Source: Couchioplanes caeruleus
GTDB lineage: Bacteria > Actinomycetota > Actinomycetes > Mycobacteriales > Micromonosporaceae
Length of the DNA stretch: 64,000 bases
Assembly: GCF_003751945.1 (NCBI RefSeq)
Contig: NZ_RJKL01000001.1
Location: 1,488,001-1,552,000 of the forward strand
Direction of reading: 5' to 3'
The notes under the pieces are model-generated. The model was not told the DNA's origin, did no database searches, and saw only the letters and a list, made by a program, of their open reading frames with translations. Positions within the stretch are counted from its first letter, which is position 1; the number at the start of each line of letters is the position of its first letter. This document shows positions 52,674 to 61,104 of the stretch, one piece after another. A program made the position numbers and the translations under genes.

Positions 52674-55136
52674 CTACCGGCGCAGTACGGAGGGCAGGTC
52701 GGTGAGCACCCAGGGCGCCTTGACGAGCCCGGCGTCCAACTCCACGGGCGCGCGGACGTGGAACACGGTGGACTCGCCGGCCAGGAGCGTGACAAAGCCC
52801 CGGTCCACCACCGCCTCCGGATGGACACGGTCGGGTTGCAGCAGGACGTCGCGCGCCAGGCCTACCGCGTGGACGTGCACGTCGAGCCCGCAGGGGACGG
52901 GCTCGACGTCGACGGTGAGCGCCGGATCGTCGTACGAGAAGTCCCGATCCTCCACCGCGAACCACAGGGCGCGGGCCGCGTCGAGCCGGGCGACCAGCAG
53001 CTCGGCGACGGGATCACCGAAATCGGCCACGGCGGCCGGCACCGGCACCAGCGCCACCGACCGACCGGCCACCGACACGCGCTCGGTCGCGGTGGCCCGT
53101 ACCGCGCCCCCGGTGTCCTGGCGTTCGATGAGCAGCGTGGCGGTCCATTCCTCGGCGTGGTCGTTGAGGACGGCCACCACGAGGCCGCCGTCGCGGGGCT
53201 GGATCGTCACGGCGCGCTCGGCGTACAGCTCCCGGAGGGCGAAGGAGAGCGGCTTGTGCCTTCCGGCGCCGTCGATCGCCGCCCACGAGGTGACCGGCCA
53301 CAGGTCGTTGAGCTGCCAGAGGATGGTGCCGCCGGTGTGCGGCCAGTGTGAGCGCCAGTGCTCGACGCCGGTGCGGACCGCCCGTACCTGATTGAGCTGG
53401 GTCAGGTAGTGCCAGGCCTCGGTGCTCGCCGGCTCGCCGAAGTGGGGAGCCAGGCCGCGGGCCAGCTTGCCGTTGCCGTCCTCGGCCTTCTGATGGTGCA
53501 GCACGCCCGGGGAGTCCGGCAGCAGCGGCTCGTCGGACACCGCGTCGCGCAGCGTGGTCCACGCCGGCGGTGCCTGCCAGCCGAATTCCGCGACGAACCG
53601 CGGCGCCGAGTCGCGGTAGTGCGTGTAGTCCTGCCGGTTCCAGACTTCCCAGGAGTGGTGGGTCTGGTGGTCCGGGTCGTTCGGCGGATGCTCCCAGCCG
53701 CCCGACCACGGGCTGCCCGCCTGGTACGGTCGGGACGGGTCCAGCTCGGCGACGATGGCCGGCAGGGTCTCCAGGTAGTACTTCTCGCCCCAACTCGACT
53801 CGCCGCCGGGCTTCCCGGGCCAGCCGGAGGGTTCGCGCAGCCACAGGTTCTCGTTGTTGCCGCACCACGTGATCAAGCTGGGGTGCGGCGCGAGACGGCG
53901 CACGTTCTCCCGGGCCTCGGCGACCACTTCCGAGTAGAGCGGTTCCTCCTCGGGATAGCAGGCACAGGCGAAGAGGAAGTCCTGCCAGACCATCAGACCC
54001 AGCTCGTCGCAGACTTCGTAGAAGGCGCGATCCTCGTAGATGCCGCCACCCCACACCCGGATCAGGTTGACACCGGCGTCGGCGGCCTCGCGCAGGCGCC
54101 GCTCGTAGCGCTCCCGGCTCATCCGTGCCGGGAAGATGTCGTCCGGGATCCAGTTCACGCCCTTGATGAGCACGGGCTCGCGGTTGACGTGGAACACGAA
54201 TCCGCCGCCGGTCCGGTCGATCGCCACGGTGCGGAAGCCGGTGCGGCACTCCCACCGGTCGAGCGTCCGGTCGCCGTCGAGCAGTTCCACGGTCAGGTCG
54301 TACAGCGCCGGTTCGCCGTGCCCGCGCGGACTCCACGGCGTCACCTCGCCGGCGTCGGCGACCGCGTGCGCGACCGTCGCGCCGCCCGGCAGGTCCAGGC
54401 CGGCGATCTCCCGCCCGTCGAGCAGTACGCGGGCGCGAAGGTCGCATTCCCGGGTGCGCTGCACGTCGACGGTCAGGTCCAGGCTGCCCGTGCCGTCGTA
54501 CGTCGCGAGTGGACGGACGGCGGCCAGCCGGGCCGTGCTCCAGCCCTCGAGCCGCACCGGTCGCCAGATGCCCGCGGTGACCAGCGTCGGTCCCCAGTCC
54601 CAGCCGAAGCTGCAGGCCATCTTGCGGATGAAGTTGAACGGCCCGGGGTACGCGTTGGGTCGCGGTCCGAGCAGCTCGCGAACCCGCTCCGCCTCGGTGT
54701 ACGCCGACGTCAGGCGGACGGTGAGCGGCCGCGGGACCCCGTCGAGCAGCGTCGTGACGTCGTACCGGTAGCTCCGGTGCATGTTGCGGGTCGAGCCGAG
54801 GGCGACGCCGTCCAGCGCGATGTCCGCCACCGTGTCGATTCCCTCGAACACCAGGTCGATCCGCTCCTGCGCCGGCCCGCTCCAGGACACGTCGCGGCGG
54901 TACTGCCAGTCGGTGCGCCCGATCCAGGCGGCCGCGATCTCGTTGTCGTCGCGGAACGGATCCTCGAGCCGGCCCTCGCTCATCAGGTCGGTGTGCACGC
55001 ATCCCGGCACCCACGCGGGCACCGTGACGCCGGCCAGTGCCTCAGCCTGCTCCGGAACCGGGCCGTGGGGGGCGACCCGCAGATCCCATGTCCCGCCGAG
55101 TTCGTCGACGTGCGGCATGCGGACGTCCTTTCTCAT
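52674..55136 (-). CDS. GH2 beta-mannosidase
   Basis: An 820-residue cytosolic exo-glycosidase releasing mannose from the non-reducing end of beta-mannosides. N-terminal jelly-roll (GGTWDLRVAPHGPVPEQAEA to about 180), Ig-like domains, then the TIM barrel with acid/base in WCGNNENLW (about 427) and nucleophile Glu in FVAEFGWQAP (about 516). Length fits GH2 mannosidases. ATG 55136 overlaps the permease stop (ATGA); ATG 55118 (MPHVDELGG) with AAGGA upstream is an alternative. No signal peptide, so it acts on oligosaccharides imported by the upstream transporter. Confidence 0.92.
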   Translation of the reverse strand: MRKDVRMPHVDELGGTWDLRVAPHGPVPEQAEALAGVTVPAWVPGCVHTDLMSEGRLEDPFRDDNEIAAAWIGRTDWQYRRDVSWSGPAQERIDLVFEGIDTVADIALDGVALGSTRNMHRSYRYDVTTLLDGVPRPLTVRLTSAYTEAERVRELLGPRPNAYPGPFNFIRKMACSFGWDWGPTLVTAGIWRPVRLEGWSTARLAAVRPLATYDGTGSLDLTVDVQRTRECDLRARVLLDGREIAGLDLPGGATVAHAVADAGEVTPWSPRGHGEPALYDLTVELLDGDRTLDRWECRTGFRTVAIDRTGGGFVFHVNREPVLIKGVNWIPDDIFPARMSRERYERRLREAADAGVNLIRVWGGGIYEDRAFYEVCDELGLMVWQDFLFACACYPEEEPLYSEVVAEARENVRRLAPHPSLITWCGNNENLWLREPSGWPGKPGGESSWGEKYYLETLPAIVAELDPSRPYQAGSPWSGGWEHPPNDPDHQTHHSWEVWNRQDYTHYRDSAPRFVAEFGWQAPPAWTTLRDAVSDEPLLPDSPGVLHHQKAEDGNGKLARGLAPHFGEPASTEAWHYLTQLNQVRAVRTGVEHWRSHWPHTGGTILWQLNDLWPVTSWAAIDGAGRHKPLSFALRELYAERAVTIQPRDGGLVVAVLNDHAEEWTATLLIERQDTGGAVRATATERVSVAGRSVALVPVPAAVADFGDPVAELLVARLDAARALWFAVEDRDFSYDDPALTVDVEPVPCGLDVHVHAVGLARDVLLQPDRVHPEAVVDRGFVTLLAGESTVFHVRAPVELDAGLVKAPWVLTDLPSVLRR

Positions 55137-55954
55137 TTCGTCGCTCCGGCGGTGATGCCGTTGTAGATGAAGCGCTGCAGCAGCAGGAAGACCACCACGG
55201 TGGGCAGGATGACGATCATGGTGCAGGCGGCGATCGTCTCCCACTGCGCGCCGTACGGCCCCTTGAAGCGGAACAGCGCGGTCGAGATGACGGTGAGGTC
55301 GGGCGATCGCATGTACAGGAACGGTATGTAGAACTCGTTGTAGACGGCGATCCCCTTGATGATCACCACGGTGGCGATCGCCGGCTTCATCAGCGGCAGC
55401 ACGATCCGGCGGTAGACGGTGAACCGGTTGGCACCGTCGAGCATCGCGGCCTGGTCCAGGCTTCGGGGAATCGACTGCATGAACTGGATGAAGATGTAGA
55501 TGGACACGATGTCGGTGCCCATGAAGAGGACGATGGCCGACCACGGGGTGTTGACCAGGCCCATGGATTTGACGATCTGGTAGGTGGCCACCTGGGTGGT
55601 GACCCCGGGCACGAGCGCGGCGACCAGGAACAGGCCGAGCACCAGGCGCTTGAAGGGGAAGACGAAACGGCTGATCGCGTACGCCGCAAGCGTGCCGACC
55701 GCGACGGTGCCGGTCAGCGACACCACGAGGATGACCGTGGTGTTCCAGAAACCGCGCAGCATGTGCCCGTCGTTCCAGGCGGTGACGAAGTTGCCGACGT
55801 TGAGCCAGTTCCGCGGTGGCGTGAGTGGACCGGTGGTGTGGTATTCCGCATGCGTCTTGAAGGCGGCGAAGAGGACCACCACGAGCGGAACGAGAACCAC
55901 GATCGACGCCAGGACGAGAGAGGTGTACTTGGCGAAGCGCGCCATGGTGCTCAT
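55133..55954 (-). CDS. Sugar ABC transporter permease (MalG-type)
   Basis: A 273-residue inner-membrane protein with six helices. The conserved EAA loop reads SLDQAAMLDGANRFTVYRRI (about 180), which couples to the ATPase. It overlaps the first permease as ATGA and the beta-mannosidase as ATGA. As with many actinobacterial sugar importers, no ATPase is encoded in the operon; a shared MsiK-like ATPase elsewhere is expected. Confidence 0.92.
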   Translation of the reverse strand: MSTMARFAKYTSLVLASIVVLVPLVVVLFAAFKTHAEYHTTGPLTPPRNWLNVGNFVTAWNDGHMLRGFWNTTVILVVSLTGTVAVGTLAAYAISRFVFPFKRLVLGLFLVAALVPGVTTQVATYQIVKSMGLVNTPWSAIVLFMGTDIVSIYIFIQFMQSIPRSLDQAAMLDGANRFTVYRRIVLPLMKPAIATVVIIKGIAVYNEFYIPFLYMRSPDLTVISTALFRFKGPYGAQWETIAACTMIVILPTVVVFLLLQRFIYNGITAGATK

Positions 55955-56820
55955 GACAGGGTCACCTCGTCGTCGGGAAGGAGCCGGCGCTGGATCCAGG
56001 TCAGAGCGAGGACGACCAGGAGCAGCACGACCGCCATGGCCGAGGCCAGGCCGATCTGCCGGAACTGGAAGGCCGTCTCGTACGCCTGGACGACGAACGT
56101 GCGGGTGTCGTTCGCACCGCCGGTCATGATGAACGGGATCTCGAAGACCGAGAGGCTGCCGGAGATCGCCAGAATGAAGGACAGGCTGAGAATTCGCCGG
56201 ATGCCCGGGGCGATGATGTGCCGGAACTGGTGCCACCTGGTCGCGCCGTCGATCTCCGCCGCTTCATAGATCTCGCCGGGGATCGACTGGATCGCACCGA
56301 GGAACAGCACGAAGTTGAGTCCGGTGAACCGCCAGATCGACGTGCCGGCGAGCGAGATGTTCGCGACGTCCGGGTCGCCCAGCCACAGCTTGCTGTGCTC
56401 GCCCAGCCCGATCAGCCGCAACACCGAGTCGAGTGTGCCGTCGGGCTGGAACAGATAGAGGAAGACGAAACCGACAGCGACGCCGTTCAGCAGGTACGGG
56501 AAGAACAGGATGCCCTTGAAGAGGTTGCGGAACCGCACGCGGAACGAGAGCACGACCGCGAAGTACAGAGCGATGGCGATCTGCGCGAACGACGCGACGA
56601 AGTAGTAGAGACTGATCAGGAAGACTCGCCAGTACCGTTCGTCGGTGAAGACCCGGACGTAGTTGTCCAGGCCCACGGAGTCCATCACCGGGTCCAGGCC
56701 GTCCCACTTGTGGAAGCTGTAGACCACCATGTTGCCGACCGGCACGTACGTGAAGGTGATCAGAAGAACGAGCGCGGGCGCGAGGTACGGCCACGGGCTG
56801 CGCCGGAGCCGACCGATCAC
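55951..56820 (-). CDS. Sugar ABC transporter permease (MalF-type)
   Basis: A 289-residue membrane protein starting at GTG 56820 (VIGRLRRSPWPYLAPALVLL), overlapping the binding-protein stop as GTGA. Six helices; EAA loop EIYEAAEIDGATRWHQFRHI (about 190). Partner of the following permease in importing an oligosaccharide, probably manno-oligosaccharide given the adjacent beta-mannosidase and shared operator with the mannanase gene. Confidence 0.92.
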   Translation of the reverse strand: MIGRLRRSPWPYLAPALVLLITFTYVPVGNMVVYSFHKWDGLDPVMDSVGLDNYVRVFTDERYWRVFLISLYYFVASFAQIAIALYFAVVLSFRVRFRNLFKGILFFPYLLNGVAVGFVFLYLFQPDGTLDSVLRLIGLGEHSKLWLGDPDVANISLAGTSIWRFTGLNFVLFLGAIQSIPGEIYEAAEIDGATRWHQFRHIIAPGIRRILSLSFILAISGSLSVFEIPFIMTGGANDTRTFVVQAYETAFQFRQIGLASAMAVVLLLVVLALTWIQRRLLPDDEVTLS

Positions 56821-58130
56821 TGCATGACCCGGGACCGGGCGGCGCCCCAGCGCTTGTTCAGCTCGGCGAAGTACGAATCCTTGTCGCCCTCGGCGGCACC
56901 GCGGGCGATGTCGACCAGCTTCTGCCGGTAGATGTTGCCCTTGAGGTCGATCTCGGACTCCTTGATGATCTCGTCCTCCTTGCCGGCGTTGGTGGTGGCC
57001 TCCGGAACCTCGAGCAGTTCGACGCCGGTGGCGGTGAAGGCCTGCAGGGTGGCGGGCAGCGGCTGGTCCAGGGCGGGCGGGATGGCCTGCTGGTCCGCGG
57101 CGAATCCCGACTCGGTGACGAACCAGTCCAGCCAGGCCCGGGCGGTCGCCTTGTTCTTCGAGGTCCTGCTGACCGCCGCCTTGTAGTCGCCCTCGATGCG
57201 GGCGTGGAACCTCCCGCCCGTCTGGAATGGGAACGGCCAGAACGCGATGTCGCCGGGGTCGGCCTTGACCGCCGTGGCGGCGTCCCTCATCTGCGGGACG
57301 GCCCAGGAGCCGAGCAGCATGGTGGCGACCTTGCCGGTGGCGATCATCGGCTTGGCGCCTTCCCAGTTGGTGGTCAGCGGATCCTTCTCGCTGAGCCCCG
57401 CGCGCACGATGTCGAAGAGCAGGCCGTCGGTGATGTACTGGATCTTGCCCGGCTGCCACGGGTTCGCGTCGGTGGGGAAAGCGTCGGTGATCCGGGGATC
57501 GGCGAAGATGGCCCGCTGGTTGTTCCACATGCTCAGCGGCCAGCCGTCCTTGTAGTTGGTGTAGTACGGCACTGCATCGGTCTTGCCGGCGATCGCCTCG
57601 AGCCCCGCCAGGAACGCCTCCGGGGTTGTCGGCGGCGCGGTGATCCCGGCCTGGGCCCAGATCCGCTTGTTGATCACGAAGCCGTTGGCGACGCCGCCCG
57701 GCGAGAGGCCGTACACCTTGCCGTCGTACGCCTTCTCGTCGACGAACCGGTATGTGGCCTTGAGCTCGTCCACGCTGCCGAGCGGCGCGAAGAACTGCGA
57801 GAGCTGGTCGACGGCCACGGTGTTCGGGATCAGGAGCACGTCACCGTAGTCGCCCGAGCCGAGCTGGGTGGTGACGTCGCGCTCGTAGTTGGTGACGGCC
57901 TCGAACGTGACCTCGGTGCCGGGGTGCTCGGCCTCGAACCTGCGGGCGTACTCCGACAGCTTCGTGTTCACCAGGTCTGTCCGGTTCGTCAGCACCGTGA
58001 TGGCGCCCTCGACCTCGCCGGAGAAGTCGCCGCTCGCCGCGGTCTCGTCGCCCGCGCCTGCGGTGCAGCCGGCCACCAGGGCAAGGGCGACGGCCACGCC
58101 GATGCCCGCAAAGGACCTTCTCTTGATCAT
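56817..58130 (-). CDS. Sugar ABC transporter substrate-binding lipoprotein
   Basis: A 437-residue extracellular binding protein. Lipobox LALVAGC with Cys22, then the mature domain ITVLTNRTDLVNTKLSEYAR and PGTEVTFEAVTNYERDVTTQ as in family-1 sugar-binding proteins. Many Trp residues (for example NYKDGWPLSMWNNQ) fit sugar stacking. It is the first gene of the operon SBP-permease-permease-mannosidase and lies behind the predicted ROK-controlled promoter. Confidence 0.92.
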   Translation of the reverse strand: MIKRRSFAGIGVAVALALVAGCTAGAGDETAASGDFSGEVEGAITVLTNRTDLVNTKLSEYARRFEAEHPGTEVTFEAVTNYERDVTTQLGSGDYGDVLLIPNTVAVDQLSQFFAPLGSVDELKATYRFVDEKAYDGKVYGLSPGGVANGFVINKRIWAQAGITAPPTTPEAFLAGLEAIAGKTDAVPYYTNYKDGWPLSMWNNQRAIFADPRITDAFPTDANPWQPGKIQYITDGLLFDIVRAGLSEKDPLTTNWEGAKPMIATGKVATMLLGSWAVPQMRDAATAVKADPGDIAFWPFPFQTGGRFHARIEGDYKAAVSRTSKNKATARAWLDWFVTESGFAADQQAIPPALDQPLPATLQAFTATGVELLEVPEATTNAGKEDEIIKESEIDLKGNIYRQKLVDIARGAAEGDKDSYFAELNKRWGAARSRVMQ

Positions 58131-58191
58131 GTCGATATCCGTCCTGCCGGTTCGACGGGGGTGGATGCGTCAACCGCCCGCTGGAGCGCTC

Positions 58192-58239
58192 AGCATGAGA
58201 CGGCCGTTCCGCGGCTGTCAAGGTTAGATTACTAATTTA
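58192..58239 (-). promoter_or_regulatory. Predicted ROK operator and promoter of the transporter operon
   Basis: Read on the minus strand: TAAATTAGTAATCTA (58239-58225), TTGACA (58221-58216), 18 bases, CATGCT (58197-58192). The block differs from that upstream of the mannanase gene at only one base of the 15-bp palindrome; downstream, the -35 box, the first bases GCCGCG, the spacing and CATGCTG are identical. It is in the divergent region between the ABC operon and the ROK gene. Confidence 0.8.
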
Positions 58240-58347
58240 TTTTACGCTCACGACACCGTGGCGCTGGTGAGAGGCATGTTCGGCGACAGGTACGGTGTCG
58301 GGGGCGAGAATCACCGCTCACGGCAGAAACCGGAGACATCACCCGCC

Positions 58348-59553
58348 ATGGCACGTCGAGAATCGCCCGCGGCCGGGCCGGGGAGCCGCGCCCTCATCGT
58401 CGACGTCATCCGTTCCGCGGTGACCATCAGCCGGGGTGAGCTCGCCCAGCTCACCGGGCTCACTCAGCCGTCGATCTCCAACATCGTCCGCGATCTCATC
58501 GCGGACGGCATCATCCACGAGATCGGCTCCACCGACTCCACGCTCGGCAGGCGGCGCAAGCTCATCGCCATCAACCCCGGCAGCCGGTTCGGCATCGGTT
58601 TCCACCTCGGCCCGGAGACGCTGACCTGCATCGCCGTCGATCTCACCGGCGGAGTGGTCGGCCGCGAGGTCGTCCCCCGGCCGCCCGCCGAGCCGTGGAG
58701 CGCGGACCGGCTGGCCGACCGGTTCGACGACTTCACGGCCGGCCTCGATCTCCCCCGGGGCCGCATCGAGGGCCTGGCGATCGTCGCGCCGGCCCCCGCA
58801 CCCGGATCCGGAGAGCGCGGCGCCGAACCGGCCGGCGTGCGTGCCGAGCTGGCGGAGCGGATCGGCGTGCCGGTGCTGGTGGAGAACGACGCCGCGGCCG
58901 CGGCGCTCGGTGAGTTCTGGAGCCGCCGCGTCTCGCGGGAACAGGCGTTCGGGTGCGTCTACCTGTCCTCCGGGATCGGCGCCGGCTTCGTCTTCGGTGG
59001 AGCGTTGTTCCGCGGCGTGAGTTTCGGCGCCGGCGAGCTCGGCCACGTGTCGATCCACCACGAGGGACGCTCGTGCCCGTGCGGCAACCGGGGCTGCGTG
59101 GAGCAGTACGCGTCGACGCGGGCGACGGTGAGCGCGGCCCGGGAGAACGCGGCGCTGCGGGCCCGGCTGCCGCTGGACGGCAGCGAGTCCGACGCCTACG
59201 ACGCGATCGCCCGGGCCGCGGTCAGTGGCGACCCGGCCGCCTACGAGGCGTTGGACCAGGCGGCCGCATGGCTGAGCGTCGCCGCGACGTCGGTGGTGAA
59301 CCTGCTGGATCTCGGGCGCCTCGTGCTCACCGGGCCCGGCGTCGCGCTCGCGGGATCGATCTTCGCCCGCCGGCTGCGTAACCACCTCGGCGACACGGCG
59401 CGCTCCCGGCGGCGGCACACCGTGTCCGTCGAACTCTCCGCCCAGCCTCGCGACGCGGCCGGCATCGGCGCCGCGGTGCTCGTGGTCCAGGCGTCCGTCG
59501 CCCCGGGCCACACCCCGGGGCAGGCGCTACCGTACCTGTCGGCCATCGGGTGA
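58348..59553 (+). CDS. ROK-family transcriptional repressor
   Basis: A 401-residue regulator. The N-terminal helix-turn-helix is SRGELAQLTGLTQPSISNIV (about 27-46) with the wing LGRRRKLIAINP; the ROK sugar-binding domain follows with VENDAAAAALGEF (about 178), GAGFVFGGALFRG and the zinc motif CPCGNRGCVEQYA (about 248-260). The start at ATG 58348 gives a normal length; a frame extends to 58258. It is divergent from the sugar transporter and probably represses both that operon and the mannanase gene, with a manno-oligosaccharide or mannose as effector (inference). Confidence 0.9.
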   Translation: MARRESPAAGPGSRALIVDVIRSAVTISRGELAQLTGLTQPSISNIVRDLIADGIIHEIGSTDSTLGRRRKLIAINPGSRFGIGFHLGPETLTCIAVDLTGGVVGREVVPRPPAEPWSADRLADRFDDFTAGLDLPRGRIEGLAIVAPAPAPGSGERGAEPAGVRAELAERIGVPVLVENDAAAAALGEFWSRRVSREQAFGCVYLSSGIGAGFVFGGALFRGVSFGAGELGHVSIHHEGRSCPCGNRGCVEQYASTRATVSAARENAALRARLPLDGSESDAYDAIARAAVSGDPAAYEALDQAAAWLSVAATSVVNLLDLGRLVLTGPGVALAGSIFARRLRNHLGDTARSRRRHTVSVELSAQPRDAAGIGAAVLVVQASVAPGHTPGQALPYLSAIG

Positions 59554-59566
59554 TGCGGAGAATGCG

Positions 59567-60403
59567 GTGACTCAGGCACCAGGGCGAATCGGTCTCGTGC
59601 TGACCCGGGCCTCCCAGGTTCTCGGGGAGGAGCCCTACTACCACGAGTTCCTCGAGGGACTCGAACGCGTGCTGACGCCCGCGGGATTGTCGGTGCTGGT
59701 CAAGGTCGTCACCGATCGCGCGGCCGAGCACGCCACCTACGAGCAGTGGGCCGCCCGGCGGCAGGTCGGCGGCGTGATCCTGGTCGACCTCAGCCCGGAC
59801 GACGACCGCGTCGACCTGGTGCGCGGGCTCGGCCTGCCGGCCGTCGTGATCGGCGACCCGTCGACCGCGTCCGGGCTGCCCACCGTCTGGACCGACGACG
59901 CGGGATTCGCCCGCGAGGCGGTCCGCTTCCTCGCCGGCCGGGGACACACCGTGCTGGGCCATGTGTGCGGACCGCTCCTGTTCGCGCACACGCAACTGCG
60001 CCGCGGCGGCTTCGAGGCCGAGGCCGCCGACCTCGGCCTGACCCTCGTCACCGCCGAGGGCGACTACTCTCTGGACTCCGGCCGCGCGGCCACCGCGGAG
60101 ATGCTGGCCTCGCGCCCGGTGCGGCCCACTGTGATCGTCTACGACAACGACGTCATGGCGCTCGGCGGCCTGGAGACGATCAGGGATCATGACCTCGACG
60201 TTCCGGCCGACGTTTCCGTGGTCGCCTGGGACGACTCCGCCCAGTGCCAGCTCGCCGCGCCGGCCCTCTCCGCGATGAGCCACGACGTCGGCCGGATCGG
60301 CGAACTGGCGGCCGGCGCGGTCCTCGACGCGATGCGGGGAGCCTCCGCCGACATCTACGAGGCGCCCCGGGCCCACATCGTCGTACGCGACAGCACCCGA
60401 TAG
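59567..60403 (+). CDS. LacI-type effector-binding domain lacking a DNA-binding head
   Basis: A 278-residue protein that begins RIGLVLTRASQVLGEEPYYH, exactly where the periplasmic-binding-like domain of LacI/GalR regulators starts after its HTH and hinge. The later segments GVILVDLSPDD, FLAGRGHTVLGHVCG, IVYDNDVMALGGLETIRDHD and DVSVVAWDDSAQCQLAAPAL match LacI family sensor domains. The usual ~60-residue HTH is not encoded upstream. It starts 13 bases after the ROK gene, so it is probably in the same transcript. It may sense sugar and act through ROK or as a dimer partner (inference). Confidence 0.8.
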   Translation: MTQAPGRIGLVLTRASQVLGEEPYYHEFLEGLERVLTPAGLSVLVKVVTDRAAEHATYEQWAARRQVGGVILVDLSPDDDRVDLVRGLGLPAVVIGDPSTASGLPTVWTDDAGFAREAVRFLAGRGHTVLGHVCGPLLFAHTQLRRGGFEAEAADLGLTLVTAEGDYSLDSGRAATAEMLASRPVRPTVIVYDNDVMALGGLETIRDHDLDVPADVSVVAWDDSAQCQLAAPALSAMSHDVGRIGELAAGAVLDAMRGASADIYEAPRAHIVVRDSTR

Positions 60404-60423
60404 GGGTGTCACCCCCAGCCTCC

Positions 60424-61044
60424 TCAGCGGCCGGCCTCCCCGACGAAGGCGCGAAGGAGCGTCGTGATCGCCATGGTGAGGTCCGCGCGATTAGCCGCCG
60501 TTCCGGGCGCAGGAGCGGTCCGGGCGCCGGCGCCGATCAGCCGGTCGAGCAGCAGGCCGTCGATGCAGGCGACGAGGTGGTCGCCGGCCCGAGCCGGGTC
60601 CCGGGCACCGGCGGCGGCCAGCATCGACCTCGCCTGGGCGCGGGACGCGTCACCGTGCCGCAGGATGGTCCGCAGCTCGGGATGGTGCGTGGCCTCGAGC
60701 AGGCAGGCGTAGCGGGCCAGCGTCCGGTTGCGGGCGGTGCTCATCCAACGGTCGAGGATCACCGCGATTCCGGCGGCCGCCGCGTCGACATCGGCCATCG
60801 TGGCGGCTGCCGCGTCCGCGTCCAGGGGCGGCCGGCTCTCCGCCAGGTCCACCCGGTCGAGGTCGGCGATCCGGCGCACCACCGCCTCGATGAGCGCCTT
60901 GCGGGTGCGGAAGTAGGCGGACGTGGTGCCCTGGGGCACTCGGGCCCCGGCGTCGACGGCGCGGTGTGTCAGACCGCGCATGCCCCGTTCGGCGAGTAGG
61001 TCGATCGCCGCGTCGGTCAGCACCGCGAAGCGGTCGGTCGGCAT
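60424..61044 (-). CDS. TetR-family repressor
   Basis: A 206-residue regulator with HTH in MRGLTHRAVDAGARVPQGTT followed by SAYFRTRKALIEAVV (about 22-56) and an all-helical ligand domain. GGAGG precedes ATG 61044. It is divergent from an FAD monooxygenase gene, and two CTACA-NN-TGTAG palindromes lie between them, so it likely represses that gene. Confidence 0.9.
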   Translation of the reverse strand: MPTDRFAVLTDAAIDLLAERGMRGLTHRAVDAGARVPQGTTSAYFRTRKALIEAVVRRIADLDRVDLAESRPPLDADAAAATMADVDAAAAGIAVILDRWMSTARNRTLARYACLLEATHHPELRTILRHGDASRAQARSMLAAAGARDPARAGDHLVACIDGLLLDRLIGAGARTAPAPGTAANRADLTMAITTLLRAFVGEAGR

Positions 61045-61058
61045 GGCGCGCCTCCTTT

Positions 61059-61091
61059 CTACAGTTGTAGTATTCCCCTCTACAGATGTAG
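61059..61091. promoter_or_regulatory. Twin TetR operators
   Basis: CTACAGTTGTAG (61059-61070) and CTACAGATGTAG (61080-61091) share CTACA-N2-TGTAG, centres 21 bp (two turns) apart, in the 60-bp space between the divergent TetR and monooxygenase genes. Confidence 0.85.
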
Positions 61092-61104
61092 AAGGAGGGC
61101 CAGG

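Noticed and set aside
60404..60423. GGGGTG/CACCCC hairpin as a terminator between the LacI-like and TetR genes
   Set aside because: Only six pairs with a one-base loop; too weak to call.
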